Below are positions 52,497 through 60,776 of a stretch of 64,000 nt of DNA, piece by piece. Under the pieces are notes generated by a model. That model worked only from the letters and a program-made list of their open reading frames with translations, was not told where the DNA came from and did not search any database. Every line of letters starts with the position of its first letter. Positions within the stretch are counted from its first letter, which is position 1. Source of the DNA: Infirmifilum sp. NZ (GTDB taxonomy: Archaea > Thermoproteota > Thermoprotei > Thermofilales > Thermofilaceae); NCBI RefSeq assembly GCF_022693705.1, contig NZ_CP094288.1, positions 822,443-886,442 on the forward strand, read 5' to 3'. The position numbers and the translations under genes were made by a program.

Positions 52497-52889
52497 ATGG
52501 GGGTATACCACGGCAACGATCTCAGAAAGATAAGTGGAGGACTTAAGGGTAAGCACGTGAAGGTAAAAAGAAAATACCTGAGCGGCCGCTATCCCCTAAA
52601 TCCAACCGTCAGTGAAGTAACGGAAGTCAAGATTGTGCGCGCGAGGGGCGGTAACTGCAAATTAAAGGTTAAAACGGTGAGTGTCGCCAACGTCTACATC
52701 CCTAGCCAAAAGAAGACTGCTAGGGTTAAAGTCCTTAAAGTAATAGACAACCCGTCCAACAGGAACCTCGCCAGGAGAGGTGTAATAACGCGGGGAGCAA
52801 TCATTCAGACAGAGTTGGGTAAAGCTATAGTCACGTCACGCCCGGGCCAGGACGGTGTAGTAAACGCCGTTCTCGTTGAAGGCTCATGA
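52497..52889 (+). CDS. rps8e: Ribosomal protein S8e
   Basis: Small-subunit protein. 130 residues, archaeal length. MGVYHGNDLRKISGGLKGKH at the N terminus, the NVYIPSQKK and IDNPSNRNLARRGVITRGAIIQTELGKAIVTSRPGQDGVVNAVL segments identify S8e. A TATA-like GCTTAAAAAGTG (52457-52468) lies about 35 bp upstream and GAGGGGAAAGGC just before the ATG. It overlaps srp19 by 4 bp (ATGA), forming an operon. Confidence 0.95.
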   Translation: MGVYHGNDLRKISGGLKGKHVKVKRKYLSGRYPLNPTVSEVTEVKIVRARGGNCKLKVKTVSVANVYIPSQKKTARVKVLKVIDNPSNRNLARRGVITRGAIIQTELGKAIVTSRPGQDGVVNAVLVEGS

Positions 52890-53188
52890 GGAAAAAAGAG
52901 GGAAAAATTATCTGGGCGGCCTACTTCGACTCAGCGTTGCCCCGTGACAAGGGTCGGCGCGTACCCAAGAGCCTTTCCGTGGAGAAGCCCCGTTTGGAGG
53001 AGATCGCTCGGGCTGCTGAAAGAGCCGGCTTCAGCGTAGTCTCGATCGACCAAGACGCGAAATTCCCAGCTTTTTGGTTTGAGAGCGGAGGTAGGGTGAT
53101 CGTAAAAACATCCGAAAGGAAAAGTGTCGTCATTAAGAAAATCGCTGAAAAACTAAAGGAACTTAGGGGAGAGATTAAGAAGAGATAA
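52886..53188 (+). CDS. srp19: Signal recognition particle protein SRP19
   Basis: Binds helices 6 and 8 of 7S RNA and promotes SRP54 binding. 100 residues. The order IIWAAYFDSALPRDKGRRVPKSLSVEKPRLEEIARAAERAGF (about 8-49) is the SRP19 pattern, followed by a basic C terminus. Starts within the end of rps8e (4-bp overlap) and ends in a 14-bp convergent overlap with gatE. SRP RNA itself was not found in this window. Confidence 0.92.
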   Translation: MRKKEGKIIWAAYFDSALPRDKGRRVPKSLSVEKPRLEEIARAAERAGFSVVSIDQDAKFPAFWFESGGRVIVKTSERKSVVIKKIAEKLKELRGEIKKR

Positions 53189-55076
53189 CATCCTGCAATT
53201 TCTTCCTAACGACCTCGGCTACCAGCTTACCATCTATTCTGCCCCTGACCTTCCCCATAACCTCGCCCATTATCGGGCTGAAGGCCCTTTCGCCTTTCTC
53301 TCGGATTAATGGCATCTTCTCAGAGATCACCTGATCAACGAGCTTCTCGAGTTCCTTTACCGTTAACGAGTGTAGTGAAAGCTTTTCAACAACTGCATCG
53401 AAGCTGAGCTCAGGGTTCTCGGCAATAGCTCTCAAGATATCTGGTATCGCCTCTTTAGCAACTTTGCCCTCTGCAACAGCCTTCATCAATTGTAGAATAT
53501 GGTCCTCGTCGATGTTTTCCACCTGAACTCCCTCCCTCCTAAGGCTTCGTAGCGTATTTGTCAGAACTGTTGCAACCAGAACTGGGGGGGCTCCCGTCTT
53601 CTTTACAAGCTCCTCGAAGAGGAATAGGTGTTCCGAGTCAAATAATTGCTGCGCGAGATCCTCTGAGAGACGATACTCTCTTTTCAATCTCTCAAGTGTC
53701 TTCTCCGGAGGCTCGGGCAGCTCTTCTGCCAACTGCGAAAGTAGCTCTCTTGGAATCCTGATCGGCCTCACATCGGTTTCTGGATACATCCGGGCTTTCC
53801 CGGGCCTAGGTCTCATGAACCTTGTCGTGCCATCTGGATTCGCAGCCCGAGTCTCCTCGGGAACTCCTTGAAACGCCTCAAGTATTCTAGCGTAAACCGC
53901 CTCTAACGCTTTGTATGCCTTCTCTTTCTCGTCAAAAATGAGCACAAATGCGTCCTCATCACCGGCTCCCAGAGCTCTCTTTACCTCCTCCACTTCCTCC
54001 TTCGTTATACCGTACGCTGGAAGCTCATCGCTGTGGAATATACCCCCGACTTTACCCCAGTAGCGCGCCCTGTCTGCTAGCTCCGTGCCGAAGCGCCTAC
54101 CGGGCTGGATCTCGGTCCCAAGTATGCCTTTAAAGCCTTTCAGCTTCAATGCGAGAGCAACACCACCTTTCTCAAGCGCGCTCCTAGCAACCTTCGACTT
54201 AGTGTTTTTGAAAACTCCTGTAACGTCTACTGGGGAGAAAAGTATATCATCCTCTGACAAACCTCTTCTCTTTAATTCGTCCCTGATCTCCAGGAGCTTT
54301 TTCTGCCGCTGCGCCTCGTTCGCGACAACTATTGGAATCAGGTCGAGATACTGAACACCTTTAATCTCAACCCTGGCTCCTCCTTCGATGGAGATGTTAA
54401 GGTCCTGCCTTATTGTTCCCAGCCCCCTCTTTACGCGGCCCAGCGACCTGAGCAAAAGTCCTATGTAGTGCGCCACTTCCCTAGCCTCCTCCGGCGTCTC
54501 GATAACTGGTCCTGTTGCTACCTCTATTAGCGGTATTCCAAGCCGATCTAACCTATAGGTCACTGTCCTGCGGGCGGGATCCTCCTCCATTTTCCTCGCG
54601 GCATCCTCTTCGAGGCATATGGTCTCTATCGGCACCTCTTTACCGTTAACGCTTATGTGCCCGTCGACCGCTACGAGCATTGTCCGCTGGAAGCCCGTCG
54701 TGTTAGAGCCGTCGATCACAATCTTCCTCATAACGTGAATCTCATCCACTACATGGGCTCTCACGAGCAGGGCGAACTTGAGGGCTAGCTCCAGAGCTTC
54801 CCAGTTAGGCTGATGGGGCGGCTCTTCGTCCATCTCAACGAGACATGTGTTCTCGTGATACCCTTCATAAACAAAGCTTAGACCCTTTTCGAATTCGAAC
54901 AGCGCTGCGGGGTCTACTTCACCTATCTCGCTTCGCGCGAGCCGCAGTCTGCGGACAAAGCTGTAGTCTGCTTTCTCTTTCTTGACCACTGTGGGGCACG
55001 CGCAGAAGAGTTTTCTTTCCGTATCGAGCATTTGGTGTATTTCTATGCCGCACTTGATGCGAGGGAGGCTTGCCAT
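53175..55076 (-). CDS. gatE: Glu-tRNA(Gln) amidotransferase subunit E
   Basis: tRNA-binding kinase/transamidase subunit that works with GatD to turn Glu-tRNA(Gln) into Gln-tRNA(Gln) in archaea. About 633 residues. KCGIEIHQML near the start, GxTGFQRTMLVA, and ETICLEEDAARK segments of the cradle domain are visible, followed by an AspRS-like insertion at about 260-370 and a C-terminal YqeY-like tail (PIMGEVMGKVRGRIDGKLV). ATG at 55076 follows the gatD stop and a GGTGGT ribosome-binding site; the open frame begins with GTG at 55088. Confidence 0.94.
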   Translation of the reverse strand: MASLPRIKCGIEIHQMLDTERKLFCACPTVVKKEKADYSFVRRLRLARSEIGEVDPAALFEFEKGLSFVYEGYHENTCLVEMDEEPPHQPNWEALELALKFALLVRAHVVDEIHVMRKIVIDGSNTTGFQRTMLVAVDGHISVNGKEVPIETICLEEDAARKMEEDPARRTVTYRLDRLGIPLIEVATGPVIETPEEAREVAHYIGLLLRSLGRVKRGLGTIRQDLNISIEGGARVEIKGVQYLDLIPIVVANEAQRQKKLLEIRDELKRRGLSEDDILFSPVDVTGVFKNTKSKVARSALEKGGVALALKLKGFKGILGTEIQPGRRFGTELADRARYWGKVGGIFHSDELPAYGITKEEVEEVKRALGAGDEDAFVLIFDEKEKAYKALEAVYARILEAFQGVPEETRAANPDGTTRFMRPRPGKARMYPETDVRPIRIPRELLSQLAEELPEPPEKTLERLKREYRLSEDLAQQLFDSEHLFLFEELVKKTGAPPVLVATVLTNTLRSLRREGVQVENIDEDHILQLMKAVAEGKVAKEAIPDILRAIAENPELSFDAVVEKLSLHSLTVKELEKLVDQVISEKMPLIREKGERAFSPIMGEVMGKVRGRIDGKLVAEVVRKKLQDVISS

Positions 55077-55078
55077 AC

Positions 55079-56425
55079 TTACCACCACCCCATCGCCCCT
55101 GGGTAGTGCCTGTACTCGTTCCTCTCGGAGAACTCGTATGCTATCCTCGTTTTGAAGAGTCTTTGGGCTTCTTCAAGGTCGCTTGTTTGGCCGAAAATCC
55201 AGCTAAGCTTAACGTAGGCCGTTTCAGGTAGCATGTTCCCAGCCGGTACCACTCCCGCTTTCAGAAGCTCCACACCAGTCCTGTAGACGTTAAGGTTCAC
55301 CGACCCCCAGAGGCACTGAGACGCCATTACCACCATCACCCCGTCCTTCACGAGAGAGCGTATGGTGTCGATGAGTTTGCTGTTTACGTGACCCAATCCC
55401 GTGCCTTCGATCACCAGACCTACGTAGCCTTCTTCTCTGTAGAACTCGAGCAGAGAGGATGACATTCCAGGGTAGAACTTCACCAACGCTACCTTCTCGC
55501 TGAACTCGGGGTAGACTTCGACCTCCTCTGCCCGCTTTTTGTACTCGGGTTGAAGAACATCGATCTCCCTTGTGAACGGGTTAACTTTGGCTAAAGGTAG
55601 GCTGTTCACGCTTATGAAGGCGTCTCTTCTACTTGTGTGCATTTTCCTAGCCCTCACGCCTCTATGAACAAGAAGCACTTCGTCGCTCACGGACCCATGC
55701 ATCACCAGCACTGACTCCGCGAAGGGGGCTTTAACGGCGGTAATTGCCGCTCCTATCACGTTGAGTGCGGAGTCGCTTGATGGCCTGTCCGAAGATCTTT
55801 GAGCGCCTGTAAACACTATCGGTCCCGGTGCCTTCTGAACGGCGAATGCCATAGCCGATGAGGAGTAGTGCATGGTGTCTGTTCCATGAGCAACAACTAC
55901 ACCCGAGGGTGATTTCGAGGCGAAGGCTTCGCCTATCTTCTTAGCTAGCTCCGACCAGTGATGAGGGGTCATATCTTCGCTGAAAATGCTGAAAATTGTT
56001 TCGCTCGTCACCACAGCTATGTCCGCGAGCTCCGGTATCATCGCGTACAGATCCTCGGCAGAGAAATACGGGTAAACAGCACCGGTGGCATAGTCGACCC
56101 TCGACGCTATGGTGCCGCCGGTGCCTATAAAGTGTACCTTTCCCTCAGCTTTAGTCTCCCGTGTAACCTTTTCCGCTGTGAGCCCTACTCTGCCGCTCGT
56201 CTCAATTAACTTCACCTCAGTTATACGATCTGCGGCAATTCCGATATTATACCCATTGTCAAGCTTTAAAACGAGAAAGTCTTGTTCTCCCACTTGAGGA
56301 CGAGGAAGGACGATGCCTCTAAACGTGACGCCGTCTTTTAGCCTAACGAGAACTACGTCGAAGATACCTGCTCCTGCGCTGGCGAGGAGCTCACTGACCC
56401 TCCGACCGTAGCCAGCTACTGCCAT
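55079..56425 (-). CDS. gatD: Glu-tRNA(Gln) amidotransferase subunit D (asparaginase-like)
   Basis: Provides ammonia from asparagine or glutamine for GatE. 448 residues. A small N-terminal beta-barrel domain (about 1-90) precedes the asparaginase fold: GTGGTIASRVDY near 100-111 with the nucleophilic Thr, TSETIFSIFSEDMTPHHW, VVAHGTDTMHYSSSAMAF near 179-196, and GTGLGHV at about 348-354. Directly followed by gatE with 2 bp between stop and start. No GlnRS is present in the window, as expected for the indirect pathway. Confidence 0.95.
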   Translation of the reverse strand: MAVAGYGRRVSELLASAGAGIFDVVLVRLKDGVTFRGIVLPRPQVGEQDFLVLKLDNGYNIGIAADRITEVKLIETSGRVGLTAEKVTRETKAEGKVHFIGTGGTIASRVDYATGAVYPYFSAEDLYAMIPELADIAVVTSETIFSIFSEDMTPHHWSELAKKIGEAFASKSPSGVVVAHGTDTMHYSSSAMAFAVQKAPGPIVFTGAQRSSDRPSSDSALNVIGAAITAVKAPFAESVLVMHGSVSDEVLLVHRGVRARKMHTSRRDAFISVNSLPLAKVNPFTREIDVLQPEYKKRAEEVEVYPEFSEKVALVKFYPGMSSSLLEFYREEGYVGLVIEGTGLGHVNSKLIDTIRSLVKDGVMVVMASQCLWGSVNLNVYRTGVELLKAGVVPAGNMLPETAYVKLSWIFGQTSDLEEAQRLFKTRIAYEFSERNEYRHYPGAMGWW

Positions 56426-56579
56426 GAGGACTCTGCATCAACGAAGACAGCTTCCCAGTTAAAAGGTTTCACTCGATGGTGTCTCATATGTAGCTCTTCA
56501 AACGCTGTCGCTTGAGCTCGTGCCTGCCTAGTGGAAACGCTTATATTTGTCGATAGCTTTGACTGAGCTGGGTAGGGTT

Positions 56580-56738
56580 ATGCCATCTCACGGTAGCCTC
56601 ACTAAGGCTGGAAAAGTCAGAAACGCTACTCCGAAGATACCTCCAAAACCAAAGAAGAACCTCATACCGAGGAGGAGGAACCTCAGGAACTATAAAAGGA
56701 GGGTGCTTTACTCAGCCTCTGCTCAGGCAAGCGCTTAG
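56580..56738 (+). CDS. rps30e: Ribosomal protein S30e
   Basis: Short basic protein of 52 residues. MPSHGSLTKAGKVRNATPKI, then PRRRNLRNYKRR, is the S30e pattern. ATG at 56580 is preceded by GGGTAGGGTT as ribosome-binding site and by a TATA box (CTTATATTTG, about 56540-56549). A longer frame from 56547 adds residues alien to the family. It overlaps the 3' end of the RNase III-like gene on the opposite strand by 27 bp. Confidence 0.92.
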   Translation: MPSHGSLTKAGKVRNATPKIPPKPKKNLIPRRRNLRNYKRRVLYSASAQASA

Positions 56739-57068
56739 GGCTCGATCGATCAGCAGAGCTATAGCTACCTCTAGGGCTTTACCTGAAGTTAAAGCTTTAT
56801 ACAGGAACTCCACAGCCTGCTCACTTGACAAGCAGTTGTTTAACCATGCATAGCTCAGCAGCGCTTCCACGCTCTCTGCAGGGTCCCAGTCGTGTGGTAA
56901 CTTGATGTTGGTCAGTGCTGAGAGCTTATAGGCCTCTCTAAGCGTTTTTCTTGGGGTCTTGATTCCCTGGGCTTTCCCAGATGCTAGGGATAGAGCCGCA
57001 GATGTTACGAAGTTTATAAACGCGTCGCCTAGTTTAGCCAGATCCTTGTCTGTCAGGATCCTTCTCAG
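56712..57068 (-). CDS. RNase III-like family protein with CTG start (hidden gene)
   Basis: A 118-codon frame without stop, read directly from the minus strand. It lacks ATG, GTG or TTG in its first 67 codons. The only plausible start is CTG at 57066-57068, which overlaps the rpoL stop as CTGA, in the position where ATGA coupling is common. The product begins RRILTDKDLAKLGDAFINF, then VTSAALSLASGKAQGIKTPRK, and closely resembles the archaeal RNase III-like family (Ribonucleas_3_2 type) in which DKxLAKLGDAxxNF is the metal-binding helix. Other features: WDPAESVEALLSYAW, and a helical C terminus. Either a genuine CTG start or an ATG mutated in this strain. Confidence 0.7.
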   Translation of the reverse strand: MRRILTDKDLAKLGDAFINFVTSAALSLASGKAQGIKTPRKTLREAYKLSALTNIKLPHDWDPAESVEALLSYAWLNNCLSSEQAVEFLYKALTSGKALEVAIALLIDRALSACLSRG

Positions 57069-57352
57069 CTTGTCTGAGCCCGTATCTGCTCACGCATCGC
57101 TTCGAGCTTCTTTCTCAATGAATCTACAGCCACTCGGAGGGCGTCTAAGGGGGTAAGAGTTCCGTCGGTTCTTATAAGGAGATGCGCCACCCCGAGTAGT
57201 GGGTGGTCCACTCTGTATGATGCAGTAACATGAGGGTTTCTGTTTAGCTCATCCACTAGCATGTTAAGCAAAGTATGCCCCTCGCCCGAGACCCTGACTT
57301 CTAGCGTAGTCTGAGACATGTTTTCAATCGAAATCGAGAGCTCCTCGGGCAT
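57065..57352 (-). CDS. rpoL: DNA-directed RNA polymerase subunit L (Rpo11)
   Basis: Partner of Rpo3/D in polymerase assembly. 95 residues from ATG 57352. The block VSGEGHTLLNMLVDELNRNPHVTASYRVDHPLLGVAHLLIRTDG (about 22-65) is the Rpb11/RpoL signature, ending in the helix TPLDALRVAVDSLRKKLEAMREQI. The open frame extends to 57409, but that would overlap the methyltransferase by 53 bp, and the family start fits 57352, four bases after the upstream stop. Its stop overlaps the RNase III-like start. Confidence 0.93.
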   Translation of the reverse strand: MPEELSISIENMSQTTLEVRVSGEGHTLLNMLVDELNRNPHVTASYRVDHPLLGVAHLLIRTDGTLTPLDALRVAVDSLRKKLEAMREQIRAQTS

Positions 57353-57356
57353 GAGG

Positions 57357-57857
57357 TTACCGCCTACTTTCACCGACAATGTAGTAGTAAATTTTATGCG
57401 TTCTGCCACCTTCCTCGACGGTGATGCTCTCTACAGGCTTCCATCCAGTTACTTCAAAGTCATGCGAGACTATGCGCGTGTTTGGCTTCAGCTCGCGCTC
57501 GAGCTTTGGACGTAGGCGCTCATTAACGGATGTTAAAAGGTACAGAAAAACGACGTCTGCCTGGGGAAATTTAACGTCGTAAAAGCTCCCATGGATGAGG
57601 AGTACTCTGTCCTGCACTCCAGCCGCGATAATATTCCTCATAGCAGTCTCAAGCAGATCTTTCCTGATCTCGATGCCCACGCCTCTCGCTCCAAACTCTT
57701 TTGTAGCAATAACTAGCGAGCGCCCGTCTCCGCACCCCGGGTCTAATACGAGCTCACCAGGCTTCAGTTTGGCTATCTCAAAAGCCTTTCTTATAACTTC
57801 TACCGGGCTTGGAACAAACGGTACTGTAACGCTCACGGTGTAGAGGAGGATCATCAT
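57357..57857 (-). CDS. aKMT-like protein-lysine methyltransferase
   Basis: Class I SAM-dependent enzyme, about 166 residues. The Sulfolobus aKMT (Dot1-like, broad lysine methyltransferase) pattern is followed closely: VPFVPSPVEVIRKAFEIAK, the SAM motif LDPGCGDGRSLVIAT, GVGIEIRKDLLETA, VFLYLLTSVNERLRPKLERELKPNTRIVSHDFEVTGWKP. Extensive lysine methylation of chromatin and RNA polymerase proteins is known in crenarchaea, and this gene sits 4 bp upstream of rpoL. The start is uncertain: ATG 57857 is chosen, with ATG 57854 or 57875 possible. Confidence 0.85.
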   Translation of the reverse strand: MMILLYTVSVTVPFVPSPVEVIRKAFEIAKLKPGELVLDPGCGDGRSLVIATKEFGARGVGIEIRKDLLETAMRNIIAAGVQDRVLLIHGSFYDVKFPQADVVFLYLLTSVNERLRPKLERELKPNTRIVSHDFEVTGWKPVESITVEEGGRTHKIYYYIVGESRR

Positions 57858-58013
57858 GGATAAAAAATTATTCATTCAGGGACGGACCCGGGTATTATTG
57901 ATTAGCTACATTGTAGTTCGAGAGTTCCAATATTTAAAAATAGAAATACCCCCGCTTACCTCACACCCCACACGCGAGTGATTTAGATTACCATATGAGA
58001 CGTTTGTAAAAAT

Positions 58014-58037
58014 GATGTAAAGAATATATTTTACATC
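58014..58037. promoter_or_regulatory. Palindromic operator over the Lrp-like promoter
   Basis: GATGTAAA (58014-58021) and its exact reverse complement TTTACATC (58030-58037) surround the 8-bp A/T core GAATATAT, which is also the TATA element of the regulator gene. A third half-site, GATGTGAG, lies at 58050-58057 across the GTG start. Position and form suggest autoregulation by the Lrp-family protein. Confidence 0.6.
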
Positions 58038-58052
58038 TACACAAGATTAGAT

Positions 58053-58517
58053 GTGAGTTCAAAAACACTGAGCGAGAAACAAATTGAACTATTGAGATAT
58101 TTGTTTAAAAAAAGTAAACCTCTTAGGGTTTTCACAGTCACAGATACCCAGAGTAGCATTGCAAAGGAGCTCGGTATCTCTAGGCAGGCTTTGAACATGC
58201 ACCTTAAAAAGCTCCGAGAACTGGGGTTTCTGCGAACAGGGCGAGGCTTTATAGATCTAACCGAAAGAGCGGTGCAACTGCTGGGGAGGCAAAGCGGCGA
58301 GGCCATCATTGTACTAAGGATAGAGCCGTCGAAGAGGCTACACATCTACTCTGCTCTCAGCAACCTTCCCGTTGAAAAAGTCTACAGAGTTACAGGCGAC
58401 GTTGACGTAATCATTCATGTATCACAACCACTCCTCGAAGAGGTTCTCAACAGGATAAACACACTTGAGGGGGTGCGCGAGACGCGAACCTACGTCGTTA
58501 TAGAGACAATCAAGTAG
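58053..58517 (+). CDS. Lrp/AsnC-family-like transcription regulator
   Basis: 154 residues. N-terminal winged HTH (SSIAKELGISRQALNMHLKKLRELGFLRTGRGFIDLTERA, about 34-73) and a C-terminal ligand-type domain (LRIEPSKRLHIYSALSNLPVEKVYRVTGDVDVIIHVSQPLLEEVLNRI, about 87-134) like the RAM domain of Lrp proteins. The HTH spacing is a little atypical (MarR-like). The GTG start at 58053 lies about 26 bp from the TATA centre, so the mRNA is probably leaderless. The palindrome over its promoter fits autoregulation. Confidence 0.82.
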   Translation: MSSKTLSEKQIELLRYLFKKSKPLRVFTVTDTQSSIAKELGISRQALNMHLKKLRELGFLRTGRGFIDLTERAVQLLGRQSGEAIIVLRIEPSKRLHIYSALSNLPVEKVYRVTGDVDVIIHVSQPLLEEVLNRINTLEGVRETRTYVVIETIK

Positions 58518-58682
58518 AGGTTACATAATCGGGAACCGCCTCCGGCAACTCCCCCTCAAGTGTGTTTCAAGGGGATAAAAGCGGTAGTGGCAATTTAGGC
58601 CTCTCGCTTAACCTGGGTTGCAGAGCGGTTCAGAGTCGCCCTTCTCTTGAGCTGGAGCTGGAAAGAGGAGGTAAGTCAGTGG

Positions 58683-59423
58683 CTAGAGCCTGAGTAGGTT
58701 GAGAATATCTTCAACCCCCGCAGTTCCCTTTTTGTAACATCGTAGGACCTCGATGAGTTCATCCCGCTTTGTACTGAAGGATAACTTAGATAAAACGATC
58801 TCAGCTATCTTTGACTTTTCATTCAAAAGGAAGCTGAGAAATTGAGGCAGATTTGAGTGATACTTACCCGTAGTCGCCGACTCGAAATCCACTATGACGG
58901 GAGTTCCGTTTTTCCCAACAAGTATGTGGTCTTTGAACCTCGAAAGCTCATTGTGAGATACTCCTATTGTGTCGAGCCTCCATAGCTGCTCTAGAACGAG
59001 CCTCATAACCCTCCTAAGTTCAGAGACGGACGCGGTAACCACCCACTCGTCAAGAGGTATACCGTCCACGTAGTCCCAGACGAGAAAATTCCTGGAGAAC
59101 GCTCTGAGCAGTGGACCGACTTTTACGCTGTTCACCAATTGAAGTATCCGTGCCTCCTTCAGTAAGGTTTCACGCGAAGCATCGGTTCTCCTTATCTTTA
59201 CGGCGACGTAAAAGCCTCCTGAAAAAACCGCTTTCACTACGATGCCTACTGTTCCCTTTCCCAGCACTTTTTTACCGAAAATGTCCACACGACCCTCCTC
59301 TATGAGGCGCCGCACGCCCAGTAGTTTCATCTCTACAACTCTTCGCACTATTGCATCTGCATCAAGGGAGGGGTACACTAGAACTCGGCTCCAGCCATGC
59401 ACCTCTTTAAGCACAGAATCCAA
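58683..59423 (-). CDS. COG2112-type serine/threonine protein kinase
   Basis: 246 residues with an eukaryotic-like kinase fold. Gly-rich loop VLGKGTVGIVVKA (about 53-65), Lys in VAVKIRR (about 73-79), the catalytic-loop-like GVSHNELSRFKDHILV (His-Asn in place of His-Arg-Asp), and metal-binding VIVDFESATTG (about 176-186). Archaeal family with few characterised members. It overlaps cca by 46 bp and follows it in the same operon. With the PPP phosphatase of 26465 it could set a phosphorylation cycle, but targets are unknown. Confidence 0.85.
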   Translation of the reverse strand: MDSVLKEVHGWSRVLVYPSLDADAIVRRVVEMKLLGVRRLIEEGRVDIFGKKVLGKGTVGIVVKAVFSGGFYVAVKIRRTDASRETLLKEARILQLVNSVKVGPLLRAFSRNFLVWDYVDGIPLDEWVVTASVSELRRVMRLVLEQLWRLDTIGVSHNELSRFKDHILVGKNGTPVIVDFESATTGKYHSNLPQFLSFLLNEKSKIAEIVLSKLSFSTKRDELIEVLRCYKKGTAGVEDILNLLRL

Positions 59424-60772
59424 GGCTCATACCCCGCCAAGCGCTTTAGTAATTCACGCTTTTCTGGCATTGGAAGCTTCTGTATGTAGTCGCATGCTTT
59501 ACTAATCTCCCACTCGAACCCCTTATATACCTTCAATACCTCCTTTATAATCTCAATAGCATTACGGTTCTTCCTAGGCGCTACTGCAACGACCCTATCG
59601 CCCTCTATGAAGGGCGCTGGCTTATTGGACGCCCACTTTTCCAGGAATCTTAACACGTTCTCATGCCATACCGGCGGCCCGACCTTCTTCTCCCATAGGG
59701 GTAGCTCCAGGGATTCAAGTTGCAAAACTAGCAGATGCTTTTCATTCAGCTTCAGGTGAAGCTTTCTCAGAACGCTGAACCCGTTCCTTCTCAGTGTGTT
59801 GGTGACAGCATCGAGCACTCTGTTTAATTTCCCGGCCAGGGCGTCAGGCGCGAGAGTCGGGTGCTTAACTAGCTGCAACACTATGCTGTTTTCATCAGGA
59901 GCATACTCTGCTTCTTCCTCGACGCCCTCCAGTACACAACACAAGATGGCAGGGCAGTGCTTGAAGACGTTTGCGAACAAAATAAGCTTTGAGAGCTGAT
60001 CTACTCCGACTGCGGCAGCGGCGTTACGACGGGGATCTACTGGATCTAGTACGACTAACGGTGCGGTGCCGCGCAGTCTGTAAGCCGTCTCTGGGATCAC
60101 GACCCTCCAAGGAATCCACTTAGAGGCCGCGCACAAGAGAGGAATAAGTCCCCCGTAGTGCACTATAAGAACTTCTGCGAGGTATCCGGAAAATCCCTTA
60201 ACTTCGATTTCCGCGCCGTAGATGTTCAAGCGCCGCAGTAAAGCTTTAAACAAGCGAATATCCCTTTTAAGGGCAGGATTTCTTGATATCTGTGAGATGA
60301 TGTACTCTGTGTGGAAGGGCGTCCTGTCTACTGCTGATTTGATCCTCTGAGGGCTTTCTACCTTATAGGCCGGTACAAGCTCCAGCTCTACCCCCCGGTA
60401 TTTGATGATGAAGTACGGGTGCGAGGCGAAACGGACTTCTAGCTCAGCCCCTAGTCTCTGGGCAAGCTCAGTGCTCAGGGTCTCAACGGATTTATGCAAC
60501 TCTTCAAGACCCAGGCTTTCGTCAAAAAGAACAAACACGTCGACGTCGGTGTCCTCGGGTAGCCACGTGTCCCTGGCAAAAGATCCATGTATTGAAATCT
60601 CACGCACGAGCGGCTTAAGACCCGATTCTTCAACCACATGATGTAATTCTCTCACAGCGCGCTCTACTAGCCTCGAGATTCTTTCTTTCTGCTCCTCTGA
60701 TGGTTCAAGCCTCGATAAGTGTTTTGACAGGCAAGCCACTTCGCTGCTGTCGATACACAACTCGTGACCCAT
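59378..60772 (-). CDS. cca: CCA-adding enzyme (archaeal class I tRNA nucleotidyltransferase)
   Basis: Adds the 3' CCA to tRNAs; neither tRNA gene in the window encodes CCA, so it is needed. About 464 residues. The nucleotidyltransferase signature HGSFARDTWLPEDTDVDVFVLF (about 61-82) contains the GS and the DxD metal carboxylates; further blocks ELVPAYKVE, TPFHTEYI, and RLNIYGAEIEVKGFSGYLAEVLIVHYG match the archaeal class. ATG 60772 leaves a 4-bp gap after thpR; the open frame extends to 60844 within that gene and is rejected. Confidence 0.93.
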   Translation of the reverse strand: MGHELCIDSSEVACLSKHLSRLEPSEEQKERISRLVERAVRELHHVVEESGLKPLVREISIHGSFARDTWLPEDTDVDVFVLFDESLGLEELHKSVETLSTELAQRLGAELEVRFASHPYFIIKYRGVELELVPAYKVESPQRIKSAVDRTPFHTEYIISQISRNPALKRDIRLFKALLRRLNIYGAEIEVKGFSGYLAEVLIVHYGGLIPLLCAASKWIPWRVVIPETAYRLRGTAPLVVLDPVDPRRNAAAAVGVDQLSKLILFANVFKHCPAILCCVLEGVEEEAEYAPDENSIVLQLVKHPTLAPDALAGKLNRVLDAVTNTLRRNGFSVLRKLHLKLNEKHLLVLQLESLELPLWEKKVGPPVWHENVLRFLEKWASNKPAPFIEGDRVVAVAPRKNRNAIEIIKEVLKVYKGFEWEISKACDYIQKLPMPEKRELLKRLAGYEPWILCLKRCMAGAEF

Positions 60773-60776
60773 TCTG

